Source: Vombatus ursinus
Lineage: Eukaryota; Chordata; Mammalia; Diprotodontia; Vombatidae
Direction: 5' to 3'
Assembly: GCF_900497805.2 (NCBI RefSeq)
Contig: NW_020954581.1
Span: 4,845,145 to 4,909,144 of the forward strand
DNA length: 64,000 nt
Positions 63,180 through 64,000 of the stretch are shown here, piece by piece (the first letter of the stretch is position 1; each line of letters starts with the position of its first letter). The translations under genes were made by a program, and so were the position numbers. Under the pieces are notes generated by a model, which searched no databases, was not told the DNA's origin, and worked only from the letters and a program-made list of their open reading frames with translations.

Positions 63180-64000
63180 ACCAAATGTGTTCACCATTGT
63201 GTTGGAGGAGATGTAGTGTAAAGCACACCTCACTTTACTTGGTGAGGTCCTCCAAATGCTCCTGGTTTTGGGGCCACATTGTGATAGTTTCAATAAGCTC
63301 TTTATTCTTGCAGAGTCTCCTAGGAGAGATTTGTAACACTCAGAGGTGTTTGAAAAACTAATTATCCACAAAGGAAAGACCAAGTAGATGATGAATGTTT
63401 ATTGCCCAGATTACAACTTGAATTTGGATGGGAAACTCATAGAGCTCAACCATCAGTATGTTAATTGGAAATAGAGAGAGTATGGGTGGAAAATAAATTG
63501 AACCCAGAGTTGAACTGGAAGGGAAAAGTGAGCTAGAATGGTTCCATGATATTGCAAAGCACCTTTAATGAGCCCTAAATTTCCTGTGGAAACAAAGAGC
63601 CATTTTTAATATAAAAAGTCCGCTGGTGCTATTGTATGACTATGACACATTGAAATACCCTGGTCTCTGAAAAATTAAAAATTAGTATAACACAGAATAG
63701 GAGACAGTAAATAGGCTGGAACAATGAACCACTTCAAAGAAGAGGAGAAAAGAATGTCATTGGCTATGTGTAGGATAGAAACAAAACAGGGGGGTCATAT
63801 GGTGAGAGTGAGAGAGAGCAGATAGACATTCATAGCATTCTCTTGTTATCCTCATGTTATTAAGGGAACTTGAGAAATGCCTTCAACAGATTGTCTGGAT
63901 ACTCAATGGCAAAATTTTGGGAAGATATAGGCAAGAATCATAAAGAATTGGAAGCAATGGATGAATTGCAATTTCTATCCTTGGCAAGAACTCCAAAATC
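63180..64000 (+). mobile_element. RTE-clade LINE, RT C-terminal part, runs off the window
   Basis: Frames on the plus strand give, in order, FTIVLEE, LFILAESPRRDL (place of the FADD/LxAES region), SEVFEKLIIHKGKTK, MMNVYCPDYNLNLDGKLIEL, HQYVNW and, after breaks, IEPRVELEGKSELEWFHDIA, AIFNIKSPLVLLYDYDT. This follows the RTE/BovB order (K-T-K-M, LDG-x-IE, YVYLG, AG-W-F-IK, FN-VLPALLYG-ET). Several stops and shifts; inactive. RTE LINEs supply the machinery for Mar-1 and WSINE1-type SINEs. The 103-codon minus frame at 63072-63383 is a chance opening. Confidence 0.72.

Overview
The window is eukaryotic, repeat-dominated, AT-rich DNA in which I find no intact protein-coding gene, no recognisable tRNA or rRNA gene and no CRISPR-like array. 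The repeats point to a marsupial: tRNA-derived CORE-SINEs ending in a BovB/RTE-type tail (Mar-1 class), a younger SINE of the WSINE1 type (also RTE-mobilised and known from Australian marsupials), many MIR and MIR3 copies, L2 and L3/CR1 LINEs, marsupial-type L1s, an RTE LINE and hAT-like MITEs. An Australian marsupial, for instance a dasyurid, fits best; the species cannot be fixed from the sequence alone. A run of 554 N between a GA repeat and a G run marks a draft-assembly gap.

Layout. 1-6.2 kb: antisense L1 3' end, antisense L2, purine-rich simple repeats, and a MIR split by a Mar-1. 6.2-9.0 kb: a 147-bp inverted repeat (about 95% identical arms) enclosing an L2 that is itself split by a chimeric insert, plus a MIR and a CAG/GTA microsatellite. 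9-26.5 kb: WSINE1-type SINE with target-site duplication, scattered MIR/MIR3/L2/L3, a 330-bp CAC/CAT tract, a CpG-bearing repeat-poor stretch (16.0-16.8 kb), several antisense L1 3' ends and a hAT-like MITE. 26.5-30.4 kb: L1 copy 1, inserted in a MIR, carrying a younger SINE and an internal fold-back. 30.4-51 kb: more old repeats, the assembly gap, and repeat-poor AT-rich stretches at 42.9-43.7, 46.0-46.8 and 49.4-50.4 kb that look like candidate conserved noncoding elements. 51.2-55.9 kb and 59.8-62.8 kb: L1 copies 2 and 3. 63.2 kb to the end: the C-terminal part of an RTE-clade LINE running off the window.

The most plausible reading is intergenic desert or a very long intron. Its history can partly be read from nesting: MIR, MIR3, L2 and L3 are the oldest layer; Mar-1 elements and L1s inserted into them; the WSINE1-type SINE inserted into an L1 with a perfect 16-bp duplication is the youngest clear event. 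All three plus-strand L1s keep both their 5' start (with a YY1-like CAAGATGG) and their 3' end but lack the reverse-transcriptase core through different internal deletions. I found no convincing new biological system; the strongest unexplained structures are the inverted repeat at 6.19/8.83 kb, the templated inversion inside L1 copy 1, and the chimeric L2-tailed insert at 7.2-7.8 kb. Family names rest on recognition of consensus motifs, not on a database search.
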